A DNA stretch of 64,000 nucleotides from Vulcanimicrobium alpinum (GTDB taxonomy: Bacteria; Vulcanimicrobiota; Vulcanimicrobiia; Vulcanimicrobiales; Vulcanimicrobiaceae). The translations under genes were made by a program, and so were the position numbers. The notes under the pieces were generated by a model. The model was not told the origin of the DNA, ran no database searches, and saw only the letters and a list, made by a program, of their open reading frames with translations. Position 1 is the first letter of the stretch, and the number at the start of each line of letters is the position of its first letter. Positions 33,980 through 44,128 of the stretch are shown here, piece after piece. The DNA is taken from the NCBI RefSeq assembly GCF_027923555.1, contig NZ_AP025523.1, positions 2,360,484-2,424,483 on the forward strand, given 5' to 3'.

Positions 33980-36811
33980 GTGACCGACCCGCTCGAAGCC
34001 TACCGGGCAGCCCGCGACGACGTCGCGGACTGCCTGGCCGAGCTTCGCACCATCGTCGCCGCCGCGGCGGACCAGCGGCACGACGCCGACTCCGACGACG
34101 CCGCCCTGGAACGCACGATCGCACGCCTGCGTGACGGTCGCTTCGTCCTCGCCGTCGTCGGTGAATTCTCGAGCGGCAAATCGTTTCTGCTCAACGCGCT
34201 GCTCGGCAAGGTGCAATTCGACGAGCGCGCCGGCAGCCGCCGCATCACCGGCCTGCTCGCGACGGACATCAACCCTTCGACCGCGACGATCACCGAACTG
34301 CAGTACGCCGCCGAGGAGTCGGCGACGGCGATCTACCCCGGCGGCCGCGAGGAGCGGATTCCGCTCGGACGCCTCGCGCGTTTCGTCGCCGTCGGCGAAG
34401 AAGCGAAACTGCACGACGCGACCGGCGATGAGTCGGGCGCGCCGGAACTCGTGCGCGTGACGGTCGACTCGCCGTTCCTGCAGAGCGGCTTCGTCGTCGC
34501 CGACACGCCGGGGCTCGCATCGATCAACCCGGCCCATCGCCGCGCGACGCTGCGCTATCTCCCCGGCGCCGACTCCGTCCTCTATCTCATCGACACGCAG
34601 CAGCCGTTCACCGAAGGCGACGCATCGTTTCTGGGGATCGTGCGCCGCTATATCGAGTCGGTCTTCATCGTGCAGACGAAGATCGATCTCTGGCGGATGC
34701 GCGAAGGGTCGGCGAACGGCGAGGCTCGCGAGACGTGGCAGGCGGCGGCCCAACGGATCGTCGCGCAGACCGCCCTGCACGCGCCGGGAACGCCGGTCTT
34801 CCCGCTCTCCGCGCGCGAGTACGCGGAAGGTCTGCTAGCGCACGACGACGCGCTGATCGCGCAGAGCCGCTTCCGCGAATTTCTCGCCGCGCTCGACGCG
34901 TCGTTGGTCGCGACGACCGGCCGCTCCCGTTTGCGCCGCGCCGCCGCCGAGGCGCGGCGGATCGCAACCCACGCCGCCGACGCGTTCGCATTCGAGGCTG
35001 CGGCCTGCGAGATGCCGGCCGCCGCGCTGCGCCTGCGGCGCGATGCGATCGCGCCCGTGCTCGACGCGTTCGACGCCGCGGCCCACGCGGGGCAGGAACG
35101 TCTGCACGACGCCGGCACGACGCTCGCTGCGGCGACGCGCGCGCAGGGCGCGCAGATGCGCGCGGCGCTCGCGCGAACGCTGCTGCGCGCGTTCGACACC
35201 GCCGACGTCGCGCGGCTGCGCGACCGCGCGAAACTCCACATCCTCGTCGACGACGTCCTCGCGACCGCGGTCGGACGTTTCGCCGCCGACATCGCCGAGC
35301 TCGTCGCGAAACGCCTGCGCCACGACGCGCGCGCCGCGTCCACCGACGTCGTCGGCGCCGCGCGCGCCGCCGACGCCGAGGGTGCGCTCACACTGCTGCT
35401 CGATGCCGTCGCCGCCGAACGTCTTCCCGTCACCGAGAGCGCGGCGGCGGCGTTCGGCGCCGATCCGGCGAGCGGCGCGTGGAGCAGCGACCTCGAGACG
35501 GGAATCCGCTCGTCGATCGTGCTCGGAGCGCTCGGCGGGCCGGCCGTCGGCTTCGTCGACGCGATCGCGACCCGCTTTGCGTCGGGGCCGCCCGGGACGT
35601 ATATGAAGCGCGAGCTGCTCGCCGATCTCGAAGGCGGGATCGCCGCCGCGTTCGATGCCGATCTCGGCGCCTACGTCGACAGGATCGCCGAGCGGATCGC
35701 CGCGATCGCGGCGTCGCTGGCAACGCGCGTCGCCGCGCTCGCCCCCCGCGTCCGCGTCGAATCGCTGGGGCCGCTCGAACGCGCGCTCGCATCGCACGCC
35801 GCGGGCGCCGACCGTGCCGCAGCAGCACGGGACGCGCGCGCCCGCGCCGGCGAAGTTCACGCGCTCGCGACGCGGATCGAGACGCGCACCGAAGCGTTCG
35901 CACGCACGAGCCGCGTCGGCCGCGCCGAGCTCGCCGATCCCGCGGTCCCGCTCGATCCCGCCGCCGGCCGCGCGCAGGTCGCCGTCGAACACCGCTTCGA
36001 CCCGTCGACCTACGAACACGGGCTCCATCCCGAGCGCTGGCGCGTCGCCCTGCTCGGCGCGTTCAAACGCGGGAAATCGAGCCTGATCAACGCGATCGCC
36101 GGCGCGCGCGTCCTCCCCGACGAGGGAAGCGACGTCGAGATGCACTTCCCCGTGCACGTGCGGTACGGTCCGGAGAACAAGGCGTATGCGCTCGGCGACG
36201 ACGCGGGCTGGAACGCGATCCCGCTCGGCGATGCGCTCGAGGCCGCGACCCGGACGCCGGTGCTGATCGAGACGCCGTGGTCGCTGCCGCGTCAGCTCGT
36301 CCTCGTCCACGCGCCGGCGTTCGACTCCGGCTTCCCGCTCGCGCCCGAGATCGCGCGGGCCGCAGCGTCGGCGGCGAGCGAGGTCGTCGCGCTCTTCTCC
36401 CGCCAGCTCTCCGACCGCGAACTCGAGCTCTACGGCCGCGTCGCCGAGACCGGAAAAGCGATGACGTTCGTGCACACGATGGCCGATCACGAGGACGCCG
36501 CCGAGCGCCGCAACGTGGTGATGCTGGCCGACCGCTACCTGCGCGAACGCGGGATCGCACCGCAGCGCACCTTTACGATCTCGACGCTCGAGTTCCGCGA
36601 GGCGCAAGCCGCCGGGCGCGCCCCGGCCGGCTGGAACGAACTCATTGCGCTCCGCTCGACATTAGAGGGGCACGCCGAGGAACACATGGCGCGATTGGAG
36701 CGGGCCGAGCGCGACCGCGCCGAACGCGAACGGCTGGCGGCGAGCCGGCCGGTGCAAGAGCAGGCGACGGAGCGCCGCTCGTTCTTGGGACGCCTCTTCG
36801 GAGGCCGCTGA
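33980..36811 (+). CDS. Double dynamin-like GTPase (two G domains in one chain)
   Basis: 943 residues from a GTG. The first G domain is complete: G1 GEFSSGKS (61-68), G3 DTPG (175-178) and G4 TKID (233-236). A long alanine-rich helical region follows, with a membrane-interaction candidate near residues 513-540 (SIVLGALGGPAVGFVDAIAT). A second G1 GAFKRGKS is at 693-700. The second G3 is degraded to VHAPAFDS and no NKxD is seen. The C-terminus is charged (RLERAERDRAERERL). The layout resembles the fused bacterial dynamin DynA, with one active and one possibly structural GTPase half. Role inferred: membrane remodelling or protection. It starts 4 nt after manB. Confidence 0.82.
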   Translation: MTDPLEAYRAARDDVADCLAELRTIVAAAADQRHDADSDDAALERTIARLRDGRFVLAVVGEFSSGKSFLLNALLGKVQFDERAGSRRITGLLATDINPSTATITELQYAAEESATAIYPGGREERIPLGRLARFVAVGEEAKLHDATGDESGAPELVRVTVDSPFLQSGFVVADTPGLASINPAHRRATLRYLPGADSVLYLIDTQQPFTEGDASFLGIVRRYIESVFIVQTKIDLWRMREGSANGEARETWQAAAQRIVAQTALHAPGTPVFPLSAREYAEGLLAHDDALIAQSRFREFLAALDASLVATTGRSRLRRAAAEARRIATHAADAFAFEAAACEMPAAALRLRRDAIAPVLDAFDAAAHAGQERLHDAGTTLAAATRAQGAQMRAALARTLLRAFDTADVARLRDRAKLHILVDDVLATAVGRFAADIAELVAKRLRHDARAASTDVVGAARAADAEGALTLLLDAVAAERLPVTESAAAAFGADPASGAWSSDLETGIRSSIVLGALGGPAVGFVDAIATRFASGPPGTYMKRELLADLEGGIAAAFDADLGAYVDRIAERIAAIAASLATRVAALAPRVRVESLGPLERALASHAAGADRAAAARDARARAGEVHALATRIETRTEAFARTSRVGRAELADPAVPLDPAAGRAQVAVEHRFDPSTYEHGLHPERWRVALLGAFKRGKSSLINAIAGARVLPDEGSDVEMHFPVHVRYGPENKAYALGDDAGWNAIPLGDALEAATRTPVLIETPWSLPRQLVLVHAPAFDSGFPLAPEIARAAASAASEVVALFSRQLSDRELELYGRVAETGKAMTFVHTMADHEDAAERRNVVMLADRYLRERGIAPQRTFTISTLEFREAQAAGRAPAGWNELIALRSTLEGHAEEHMARLERAERDRAERERLAASRPVQEQATERRSFLGRLFGGR

Positions 36812-36866
36812 CCGGCCCCGCAGACGCAAGGGGACCGGCTCGCAAGACCCCCGAATCGGGCTGGAC

Positions 36867-38033
36867 GTGTCCGACACCTATATCCTCGGCCCGGCGCGGA
36901 TCGCGCTCGGAGACGGCAGCCTGACCCACGGCAGAATCGCCGTCGAACGCGGGAGAATCGCCCGCATCCTGTCCGAGGACGGACACTCCGATCTGCAGCC
37001 TCCCGACGGCGCGCTCGTCGCGCCGGGGCTCATCGACGTGCACACCAACGGCGCCGACGAGTTCCTCTTCAACCGCGATCAGGGCAACGCGGTCGAAGTG
37101 GCTTCGCGTGCCTACGCGCGCCAGGGCGCGACCGGGTATCTCGCCGGGATCATGACCGCGCCGTGGGAATCGATGATGCACGCCGCCGCCGAAGTCTCCG
37201 AAGCGGCGAACGAACTCGTCGAGAAGGGCGACCCGATCGGGGCGCGGTGTCTGGGAATCCACTTCGAGGGACCATTCCTCAACCCGAAGTTCCGCCGCGT
37301 CCACCGCGGCGAGTGGATCCTGCCGGCGACGATGGAGCGCGCGCAGGAGATGGTCGAAGCCTGCCGCGGCGCGCTGGTGCTGGTGACGATGGCGCCCGAA
37401 GCCGACGGCGTCGACGAGGTTGCACGCTTCTTCTACGATCAAGGGATCGTGTGCTCGGCCGGACACACAGCGGCGCACTACCGCGAAGGGATGCTCGCGA
37501 TCGGGCTCGGCTTCCGCACCGTCACACATGCGTTCAACGCGATGCCGCCGCTCGATCATCGCGATCCGTCGATCCTTGCAGCGTTCATCCAAGAATCGCG
37601 TACGACAGTGCAGCTGATTTGCGACGGCTACCACGTCTCGCCGCCGATGGTCGATCTGCTCTACCGCACCTTGCACGACCGGCTCGTCCTCACCACCGAC
37701 AACATGCCGCCGGCGGGAAGCGGTTACCGCATCGAAGGCGGGGTCGTCCGCGCCGAGGACGGCACGATTGCGGGGAGCGCGCTGCTGATGGATCAGGCGG
37801 TGCGCAACCTGATGGCGTACGCCGACATCCCGTTCGAGACCGCGATCGTCTCGGCGACGCGCAGCCCGGCGCGCCTGCTCAACCTCGACCGCGAGTTGGG
37901 GACGATCGAAGCCGGGAAGCGGGCCGACCTCTCGGTGTGGAGCGACGAGTACCAGGTCCTCGCGACGATCGTCGGCGGCTTGCCGGTGTTCGGCGGCGCG
38001 CACCTCTACTGGCCCTCGAAGGCGAGCGCCTGA
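36867..38033 (+). CDS. nagA: N-acetylglucosamine-6-phosphate deacetylase
   Basis: 388 residues from a GTG. Amidohydrolase-fold motifs: APGLIDVHTNGADEF (metal-binding His), GIHFEGPFLNP (metal-binding Glu), SAGHTAAHY and THAFNAMPPLDHRDP (His ligands), LTTDNMPPAGSG (catalytic Asp) and a C-terminal LGTIEAGKRADLSVWSDE. It removes acetate from GlcNAc-6-P in amino-sugar and peptidoglycan recycling. No nagB or PTS genes lie nearby. The segment between it and the dynamin gene (55 nt) shows only a weak CCGGCCCC/GGGGACCGG pairing. Confidence 0.92.
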   Translation: MSDTYILGPARIALGDGSLTHGRIAVERGRIARILSEDGHSDLQPPDGALVAPGLIDVHTNGADEFLFNRDQGNAVEVASRAYARQGATGYLAGIMTAPWESMMHAAAEVSEAANELVEKGDPIGARCLGIHFEGPFLNPKFRRVHRGEWILPATMERAQEMVEACRGALVLVTMAPEADGVDEVARFFYDQGIVCSAGHTAAHYREGMLAIGLGFRTVTHAFNAMPPLDHRDPSILAAFIQESRTTVQLICDGYHVSPPMVDLLYRTLHDRLVLTTDNMPPAGSGYRIEGGVVRAEDGTIAGSALLMDQAVRNLMAYADIPFETAIVSATRSPARLLNLDRELGTIEAGKRADLSVWSDEYQVLATIVGGLPVFGGAHLYWPSKASA

Positions 38034-38071
38034 GGCGTTAGCCCCGGCCCGTTCGCGGGTAGGAGCGCTCG

Positions 38072-39301
38072 GTGCCCGTTCTCACGGTCGCGCTCTCCGC
38101 GTGCGCGCTCCTCTGCGTCATCGTGCGCCCGCTTCGCTGGAACGAGGCTTGGTGGGCAGCCGGGGGCGCGCTCGCGCTCGTGCTCAGCGGCGCGCTGGCG
38201 CCTGCGCAGGCCGCCGGCGCGCTCGCGCGCGGCGTCGACGTCTATCTGTTTCTGATCGGGATGATGGCCCTCGCCGAGTTCGCGCGCGAGGAGGGCGTGT
38301 TCGCGTGGATCGCATCGGTTGCGGTGCGCGCGGCGCGCGGTTCGCGCGCACGTCTGCTCGCGCTCGTCTACGGCGCCGGGATCGTAACGACCGCGCTGCT
38401 CTCGAACGACGCCACGATCGTCGTCCTCACGCCGGCGGTGATCGCGGCCTTGCGCCGCACCGACGCGAACGCGGAGCCGTACGTCGTCGCGTGTGCGCTG
38501 GTCGCCAACGCCGCGAGCCTCGCGCTCCCGATTGCGAACCCGTCGAACTTGCTCTTCTTCGCCGACGGGATGCCGCCGCTGGGAACGTGGCTGACGTCGT
38601 TCGGTCTCGCCTCGCTCGTTGCGATCGTTCTGACCTACGCTGCGCTGGCGCTCATCTTTCGCCGTGCCGTCGCGAGCCCTTTGCGCGTCGACGACGGACG
38701 CGTCGCCGCACCGCGCGCGGCGACGCTCGCGGTGCTCGCCGCCGCCGCCGTCGCGCTGGTGGTGACGGCGTCCCTCGGCGGGCCGTTGGGGCGGGTCGCG
38801 TTCGGGCTCGGGATCGTCGCCGCGCTCGTCGCCGCCTTGCGCTCCGCAGATGCGCCGCTCGCGATCGCGCGCGGGATCGCCTGGCCCGTCGTCGCACTCA
38901 CCGCGGGACTCTTCGTCATCGTCGACGCGCTCGATGCCGCCGGCGCGCGTGCGCTTCCGCGCGAACTCTTCGCGTCGGCCGCTCACCTGAGCGCACCGCT
39001 GGGCCGGCTCGCCGTTGCGTTCGCCGCGGGCTTTGCGTCGAACGTCGTCAACAACTTGCCGGTGGGGCTCGATCTCGGCGCCTACGTCGGCCGCGCGCAT
39101 CCGCCGCAGGCGCTGGCGTCGGCGGCGCTTGCGGGCGTGAACCTCGGGCCGAACTTCACCACCAACGGTTCGCTCGCGACGCTGCTGTGGCTCGCGATCC
39201 TGCGCCGCGAAGGCGTCGCGATGTCGCCGCTGCGGTTCGCGGCGATCGGTCTGACAGCGACACCGCTGGCGCTCGCAGGCGCCGCGCTCCTTGCGCGCTG
39301 A
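38072..39301 (+). CDS. ArsB/NhaD-superfamily (ion transporter) permease
   Basis: 409 residues from a GTG, about eleven transmembrane helices. Features of the ion-transporter superfamily are repeated polar re-entrant motifs: TALLSNDATIVVLTPAVIA and LALPIANPSNLLFF in the first half, and FASNVVNNLPVGLDLG with LGPNFTTNGSLATLLWLAIL in the second. These resemble ArsB/ArsB-like arsenite exporters and the SLC13/CitM branch. No arsR or arsC is adjacent, so the substrate (arsenite or an organic anion) is not decidable here. Confidence 0.8.
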   Translation: MPVLTVALSACALLCVIVRPLRWNEAWWAAGGALALVLSGALAPAQAAGALARGVDVYLFLIGMMALAEFAREEGVFAWIASVAVRAARGSRARLLALVYGAGIVTTALLSNDATIVVLTPAVIAALRRTDANAEPYVVACALVANAASLALPIANPSNLLFFADGMPPLGTWLTSFGLASLVAIVLTYAALALIFRRAVASPLRVDDGRVAAPRAATLAVLAAAAVALVVTASLGGPLGRVAFGLGIVAALVAALRSADAPLAIARGIAWPVVALTAGLFVIVDALDAAGARALPRELFASAAHLSAPLGRLAVAFAAGFASNVVNNLPVGLDLGAYVGRAHPPQALASAALAGVNLGPNFTTNGSLATLLWLAILRREGVAMSPLRFAAIGLTATPLALAGAALLAR

Positions 39302-39460
39302 TCAGCCGTGCGCGGCATCGGCGGTACAGCCCGGCCGATGGCCGTCGCGCGCAGAGACGAGCGCACCGCATTCGTCGCAGAGGTGGTGCAGCCAGCACGC
39401 GTCGTCGCCCTGCGCGCTCTCGCGCTCGTCCTCTGCAGCTTGCGGCTGATCGTCGCCCAT
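39302..39460 (-). CDS. Small CxxC-type protein (52 aa), possible zinc ribbon
   Basis: 52 residues on the opposite strand, tail-to-tail with the permease gene (stop codons adjacent). It has acidic N-terminal residues, then DDACWLHHLCDECGALVSAR and HRPGC. The His/Cys pattern (C, HH, CxxC, C) is that of small zinc-binding proteins. The frame is short and the start is one of several. The Cys-rich composition contrasts with the Arg/Ala noise typical of false frames here. Confidence 0.45.
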   Translation of the reverse strand: MGDDQPQAAEDERESAQGDDACWLHHLCDECGALVSARDGHRPGCTADAAHG

Positions 39461-39553
39461 CGGACCCACTCTACCGGCCTGCGGCCGCCCGCGCAACGGG
39501 CGACCCGAAGGCAACGGCAGGAAAGGCCGCCGTCGGCGCGCAGAGCGTTCGGG

Positions 39554-40312
39554 ATGAGCACGCCCGGGATTACCATCGACGACCGCGACGGCGTCCGCCA
39601 CGTCGTCCTCGACCGGCCGGAAAAGAAGAACGCTCTGACGGCGGCGATGTATGCCGCGATGGCCGCGGCGATCGCGTCGGCCGCGGCGGACGGCGTCGGA
39701 GCGATTCTCATCGCGGGGCGCGGCAGCGCGTTCACCGCCGGAAACGATCTGCGCGACTTCCTCGATCACCCTCCGCACGGGGACGATGCGCCGGTCTTCG
39801 ACTTCCTCCTCGCGCTCGCGACCACCGACGTCCCGATCGTCGCCGCGGTACGCGGCCCCGCGATCGGCGTCGGCACCACGATGCTCCTGCACTGCGATCT
39901 GGTCTACGCGGCGCCGACCGCGCGCTTCAAGGTGCCGTTCGTCGATCTGGGGCTCGTCCCCGAAGCGGGGAGCAGCGTCCTGCTGCCGCGACGCATCGGG
40001 CGTGCGCGTGCCGGCGCCGCGTTCTTCCTCGGCGAGGCGATGGATGCCGAGACGGCGCACGCCATCGGCATCGTCACCGCGCTCATCGACGACGCCGCAC
40101 TCGACGAGACCGCCGAATCGGTCGCGGCCGCGATCGCGGCGAAACCGCGCGCGGCCGTGCGCGAGACGAAACGGCTGCTGATCGCTAGCGATCGCGACGA
40201 GATCGTCGCGGCGATCCGGCGCGAAAGCGCGGCGTTCCGCGAACGGCTCGCTTCCGACGAAGCGCGCGCCGCGATGGCGTCGTTCTTCCAGGGATCCGGC
40301 GCCCGCGGATGA
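39554..40312 (+). CDS. Enoyl-CoA hydratase/isomerase family protein
   Basis: 252 residues from the ATG at 39554. Crotonase-fold motifs: VVLDRPEKKNALTAAMY, the oxyanion-hole loop AFTAGNDLRDFLD, and the second oxyanion region AVRGPAIGVGTTMLLHCDLVYA followed by FVDLGLVPEAGSSVLLPRRIG with an acidic residue placed as in 2-enoyl-CoA hydratase/isomerase catalysis. The role is probably fatty-acid or CoA-thioester turnover. Its stop overlaps the SDR gene by 4 nt, so the two are one unit. Confidence 0.88.
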   Translation: MSTPGITIDDRDGVRHVVLDRPEKKNALTAAMYAAMAAAIASAAADGVGAILIAGRGSAFTAGNDLRDFLDHPPHGDDAPVFDFLLALATTDVPIVAAVRGPAIGVGTTMLLHCDLVYAAPTARFKVPFVDLGLVPEAGSSVLLPRRIGRARAGAAFFLGEAMDAETAHAIGIVTALIDDAALDETAESVAAAIAAKPRAAVRETKRLLIASDRDEIVAAIRRESAAFRERLASDEARAAMASFFQGSGARG

Positions 40313-41130
40313 GCCTGGGGGGGAAAACGCTGTTCGTGACGGGTGCGAGCCGCGGGATTGGTTTGGCGATCGCGCTGCGCGCGGCGCGCGACGGCGCCAA
40401 CGTCGTCGTCGCTGCGAAAACGGTCGTGCCGCATCCGAAACTGCCGGGGACGATCCACACCGCGGCCGCCGAGATCGAGGCCGCCGGCGGGAAGGCCCTC
40501 GCCGTTCACTGCGACGTGCGCGACGAAGCGCAGATCGTCGCGGCCGTCGATGCCGGCGCGGGGCGTTTCGGCGGGATCGACATCGTGGTGAACAACGCGA
40601 GCGCGATCCGGCTCGGCGGCACCGCGCAGGTCGATGCGAAGGCATTCGACTTGATGACGGGCATCGGTCCGCGCGCGACCTATCTGGTGACGCGCGCCGC
40701 GCTGCGACATCTCGAACGCGCGGCGAACCCGCACGTCCTCACGCTCTCGCCGCCCATCGCGCTGCACTCGAAGTGGGTCGGCGACGCGCCCGCGTACACG
40801 TTCAAGAAATACGGGATGACGCTGCTGACGCTGGGCTTCGCAGCGGAGTTCCGCGATCGCGGGATCGCCGCCAACGCGCTCTGGCCGCGCACGACGATCG
40901 CGACCGCCGCGGTCCAGAACCTCCTCGGCGGCGACGCCGTCATCGCCGCCTCGCGCAGGCCCGAGATCGTCGCCGACGCCGCGTACGCGATCCTCATCAG
41001 CGACGCGCGCACGCGGACCGGGAACACGTTCATCGACGAGGACCTCCTGCGGTCGGAGGGCGTGACCGACTTCACGCGTTACGCCGTGACGCCCGGTGCG
41101 ACGCTGGCCGACGACATCTTTCTGGACTAG
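40309..41130 (+). CDS. Short-chain dehydrogenase/reductase (HSDL2-like)
   Basis: 273 residues. NAD(P)-binding TGASRGIG at 11-18, NNAS strand-4 motif (VVNNASAIRL), and catalytic Tyr163/Lys167 in AYTFKKYG. The pattern TLSPPIALHSKWVG with PAYTFKKYGMT and WPRTTIATAA is typical of the hydroxysteroid-dehydrogenase-like-2 branch. The dinucleotide site includes AAKTVVPHPKLPGT. The substrate is unknown, and coupling with the enoyl-CoA hydratase suggests a lipid or CoA-thioester route. Confidence 0.88.
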   Translation: MSLGGKTLFVTGASRGIGLAIALRAARDGANVVVAAKTVVPHPKLPGTIHTAAAEIEAAGGKALAVHCDVRDEAQIVAAVDAGAGRFGGIDIVVNNASAIRLGGTAQVDAKAFDLMTGIGPRATYLVTRAALRHLERAANPHVLTLSPPIALHSKWVGDAPAYTFKKYGMTLLTLGFAAEFRDRGIAANALWPRTTIATAAVQNLLGGDAVIAASRRPEIVADAAYAILISDARTRTGNTFIDEDLLRSEGVTDFTRYAVTPGATLADDIFLD

Positions 41131-41237
41131 CGTGAAAGTTTGCTGAGACGGCCTTCCGCCTCGCGCGAAGCGGCGGTATGCTCGATGGCGCGAACCTCGT
41201 TCGCGCACGCATTCATACCGTCGTCCGAGGAGCCATC

Positions 41238-41516
41238 ATGAACGTCCGATTCACCGCGCTCGCCGCAGCCATCGTCGTTTCGACGACCGGTCTCGCCTTC
41301 GCCGCCCCGACGCAAAACACGACCATCGCCGCCCTGAGCAACGATCGCGGGAGCGACCGGAACCTGCGCAACGTGCGCCGCCGCTTGGAGCGGATCATCG
41401 ATCAGCTGCAGCGCGACCAGCGCGACTACGGCGGTCACCGCGTTCGCGCGATCCAGGATCTGCAGCAGGCCCGCTTAGAGATCGACGCCGCACTCCAGGC
41501 GGACGCCGCGCACTAA
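41238..41516 (+). CDS. Small secreted helical protein of unknown function
   Basis: 92 residues from the ATG at 41238, preceded by GAGGAG. A signal peptide (MNVRFTALAAAIVVSTTGLAFA) precedes a charged helical region (NLRNVRRRLERIIDQLQRDQ, then HRVRAIQDLQQARLEIDAAL), probably a helical hairpin or coiled coil in the periplasm. Several such small proteins exist in bacteria with no assigned role. Followed by livF on the opposite strand. Confidence 0.72.
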   Translation: MNVRFTALAAAIVVSTTGLAFAAPTQNTTIAALSNDRGSDRNLRNVRRRLERIIDQLQRDQRDYGGHRVRAIQDLQQARLEIDAALQADAAH

Positions 41517-41535
41517 CTGCATTCAACGGCGAACG

Positions 41536-42251
<716 letters not shown>

Positions 42252-42255
<4 letters not shown>

Positions 42256-43040
42256 GTTGCAGGCGCTCCCAGATACGCTTCGATCACCTTCGGGTCGGTG
42301 CGGATCTCCGCCGGAAGCCCTTCGGCGATCTTCTCGCCGTGGTCGAGCACGGTGATGCGCTCGCTGACCTCCATGACGAGGCTCATGTCGTGCTCGATCA
42401 GGAAGACGGTGACGCCGCGTTCGCGGATGCGGCGGATCAGAGCGACGAGATCGCGCTTCTCGCTGGGGTTCATCCCCGCCGCCGGCTCGTCGAGCAGCAG
42501 CAGTTTCGGATCGGACGCGAGGGCGCGCGCGATCTCCAGCCGCCGCTGAAAGCCGTACGCGAGGTTGCGTGCGTACGTTCCTGCATAAACGTCGAGCTCG
42601 ACGAAGCGGAGCAATTCCATCGCACGTTCGGTTGCGCGCACTTCTTCTCTGCGCTGGCTCGGGGGGTGCAGCAGCGAGCCGACGAGGTTGGTCTTCAACC
42701 GCGCGTGCTCGCCCGTCATGACGTTCTCGAGCGCCGACATGAACGCGAAGAGCCGGATGTTCTGGAACGTGCGCGCGATCCCGGCGGCGGTGATCGCGCT
42801 CGTCGTCGCACCGGTGAGATCGCGGCTGTCGAACGTGACGCTCCCCGCCGCCGGCTTGTAGATGCCGGTAATCACGTTGAAGACGGTGGACTTCCCAGCA
42901 CCGTTGGGGCCGATCATCGCCACGATCGCGCCTTCGTCGATCGCGAAGCTCAGATCGTCGATCGCGACCAGACCGCCGAAACGCTGCGTGACGTGGTCGA
43001 GGGCGAGCAGCGGCTTGTCCTGAAGCTCTCGAAGGGACAT
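42252..43040 (-). CDS. livG: Branched-chain amino-acid ABC transporter ATP-binding protein LivG
   Basis: 262 residues from the ATG at 43040, which overlaps the livM stop (TGATG). Walker A GPNGAGKST, the LivG-specific GIARTFQNIRLFAFMSALENV, a signature region LAYGFQRRLEIARALAS (the canonical LSGGQ reads YGFQR, typical of LivG), Walker B LLLDEPAAGMNPSEK, and LIEHDMSLVMEVSERITVLDHG. Livs energise the transporter with LivF. Confidence 0.94.
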
Positions 43041-44128
43041 CAGCGGATCGCCTCGCTGTACAGCTCGCCTTCGGCGGCGGCGGCGCGCGCGTCGAGATCC
43101 GCCGAGTGCAGTTCCGCCTTGCGCTGGCCGCTGGGGATCAGTCCTTCGGGCCGGAACAGCATCATCAGCACCAGGATGACGCCGTAGATCAGAAACCGTG
43201 AATTGGTGAGATCGACGCGCCCGAGCGCGTTCGAAAACGCACCGGACGGGAGCGCGTGCGCGAACCCGTGCAGCAGATTCGTCCCCTGCGGCAGCAGAAA
43301 GCGGTCGAGCGCCGAGAGCAGGACGCTGCCGAGGATCACGCCCGGGATGTTCCCCATCCCGCCCAGCACCAGCATCGCCAAGATGAAGACGCTCACGTTG
43401 AACCCGAACTGATCGGGCGAGACGAGCTGCAGCTTCGAGGCGTACGCGCAGCCGGCGAGACCGCTGAACGACGCGCCCATCGCGAACGCGGCGAGCTTGG
43501 TCGTCGTCGTGTTGATCCCCATGTGCGCGGCGGCGAGCTCGTCTTCGCGGATCGCCATCCACGCGCGTCCGAGCCGGCTCTGCCGCAGGTTGTTCGCAAC
43601 CCACACCGCCAGCGCGATCAGCGCGAGGATCAGAAAATAATACGGCAGGACGTCGAACCCGAAGCGCAGACCGAAGAACACCGGCTGATCGAGCGAACCG
43701 ATCCCGTTGGGGCCGCCGGTGAATTGCGAGAGATTTAGAAACGTCTGCGGCACGATCTCACCGAAGCCGAGCGTGACGATCGCGAGATAATCGCCGCGCA
43801 GCCGCAGCGTCGGCGCGCCGAGCAGGATCCCGAACACCGCGGCGATCCCCGACGCGACGAACAACAGCACCCAGAACGGCAGATGGATCCCGAACTGCGG
43901 CGAGGCCAGCATCGCGAACGCGTACGAGCCGATCGCGAAGAACGCCGCGTAGCCCAGATCGAGCAGGCCGGCAAACCCGACGACGATGTTGAGCCCGAGT
44001 GCGAGCAGCACGAACGCGCCGGCGTCGGCCAGGAAGTTCGTGAACGCGCCGTTGTGCCCGATGAACGGCAGCGCGATCGCGACCGCGAACGCGAACGCCG
44101 CGTTGCGCGCACCCGGTGTCAGCGTCAT
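43040..44128 (-). CDS. livM: Branched-chain amino-acid ABC transporter permease LivM
   Basis: 362 residues. Ten or so membrane helices with LivM motifs: LGLNIVVGFAGLLDLGYAAF, LRLRGDYLAIVTLGFGEI, NLRQSRLGRAWMAIREDELAA, MGASFSGLAGCAYASKLQLV and VLGGMGNIPGVILGSVLL. The C-terminal 30 residues are an acidic/alanine-rich tail. ATG overlaps the livH stop (ATGA). Confidence 0.94.
   Translation of the reverse strand: MTLTPGARNAAFAFAVAIALPFIGHNGAFTNFLADAGAFVLLALGLNIVVGFAGLLDLGYAAFFAIGSYAFAMLASPQFGIHLPFWVLLFVASGIAAVFGILLGAPTLRLRGDYLAIVTLGFGEIVPQTFLNLSQFTGGPNGIGSLDQPVFFGLRFGFDVLPYYFLILALIALAVWVANNLRQSRLGRAWMAIREDELAAAHMGINTTTTKLAAFAMGASFSGLAGCAYASKLQLVSPDQFGFNVSVFILAMLVLGGMGNIPGVILGSVLLSALDRFLLPQGTNLLHGFAHALPSGAFSNALGRVDLTNSRFLIYGVILVLMMLFRPEGLIPSGQRKAELHSADLDARAAAAEGELYSEAIR

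Noticed and set aside
36812-36866. Terminator between the dynamin and nagA genes
   Set aside because: Only an imperfect CCGGCCCC/GGGGACCGG pairing with no T-tract; not listed separately.
41178-41237. Longer start for the small secreted protein at 41178
   Set aside because: It places a charged stretch before the signal peptide; the ATG at 41238 with GAGGAG upstream gives a normal signal sequence.
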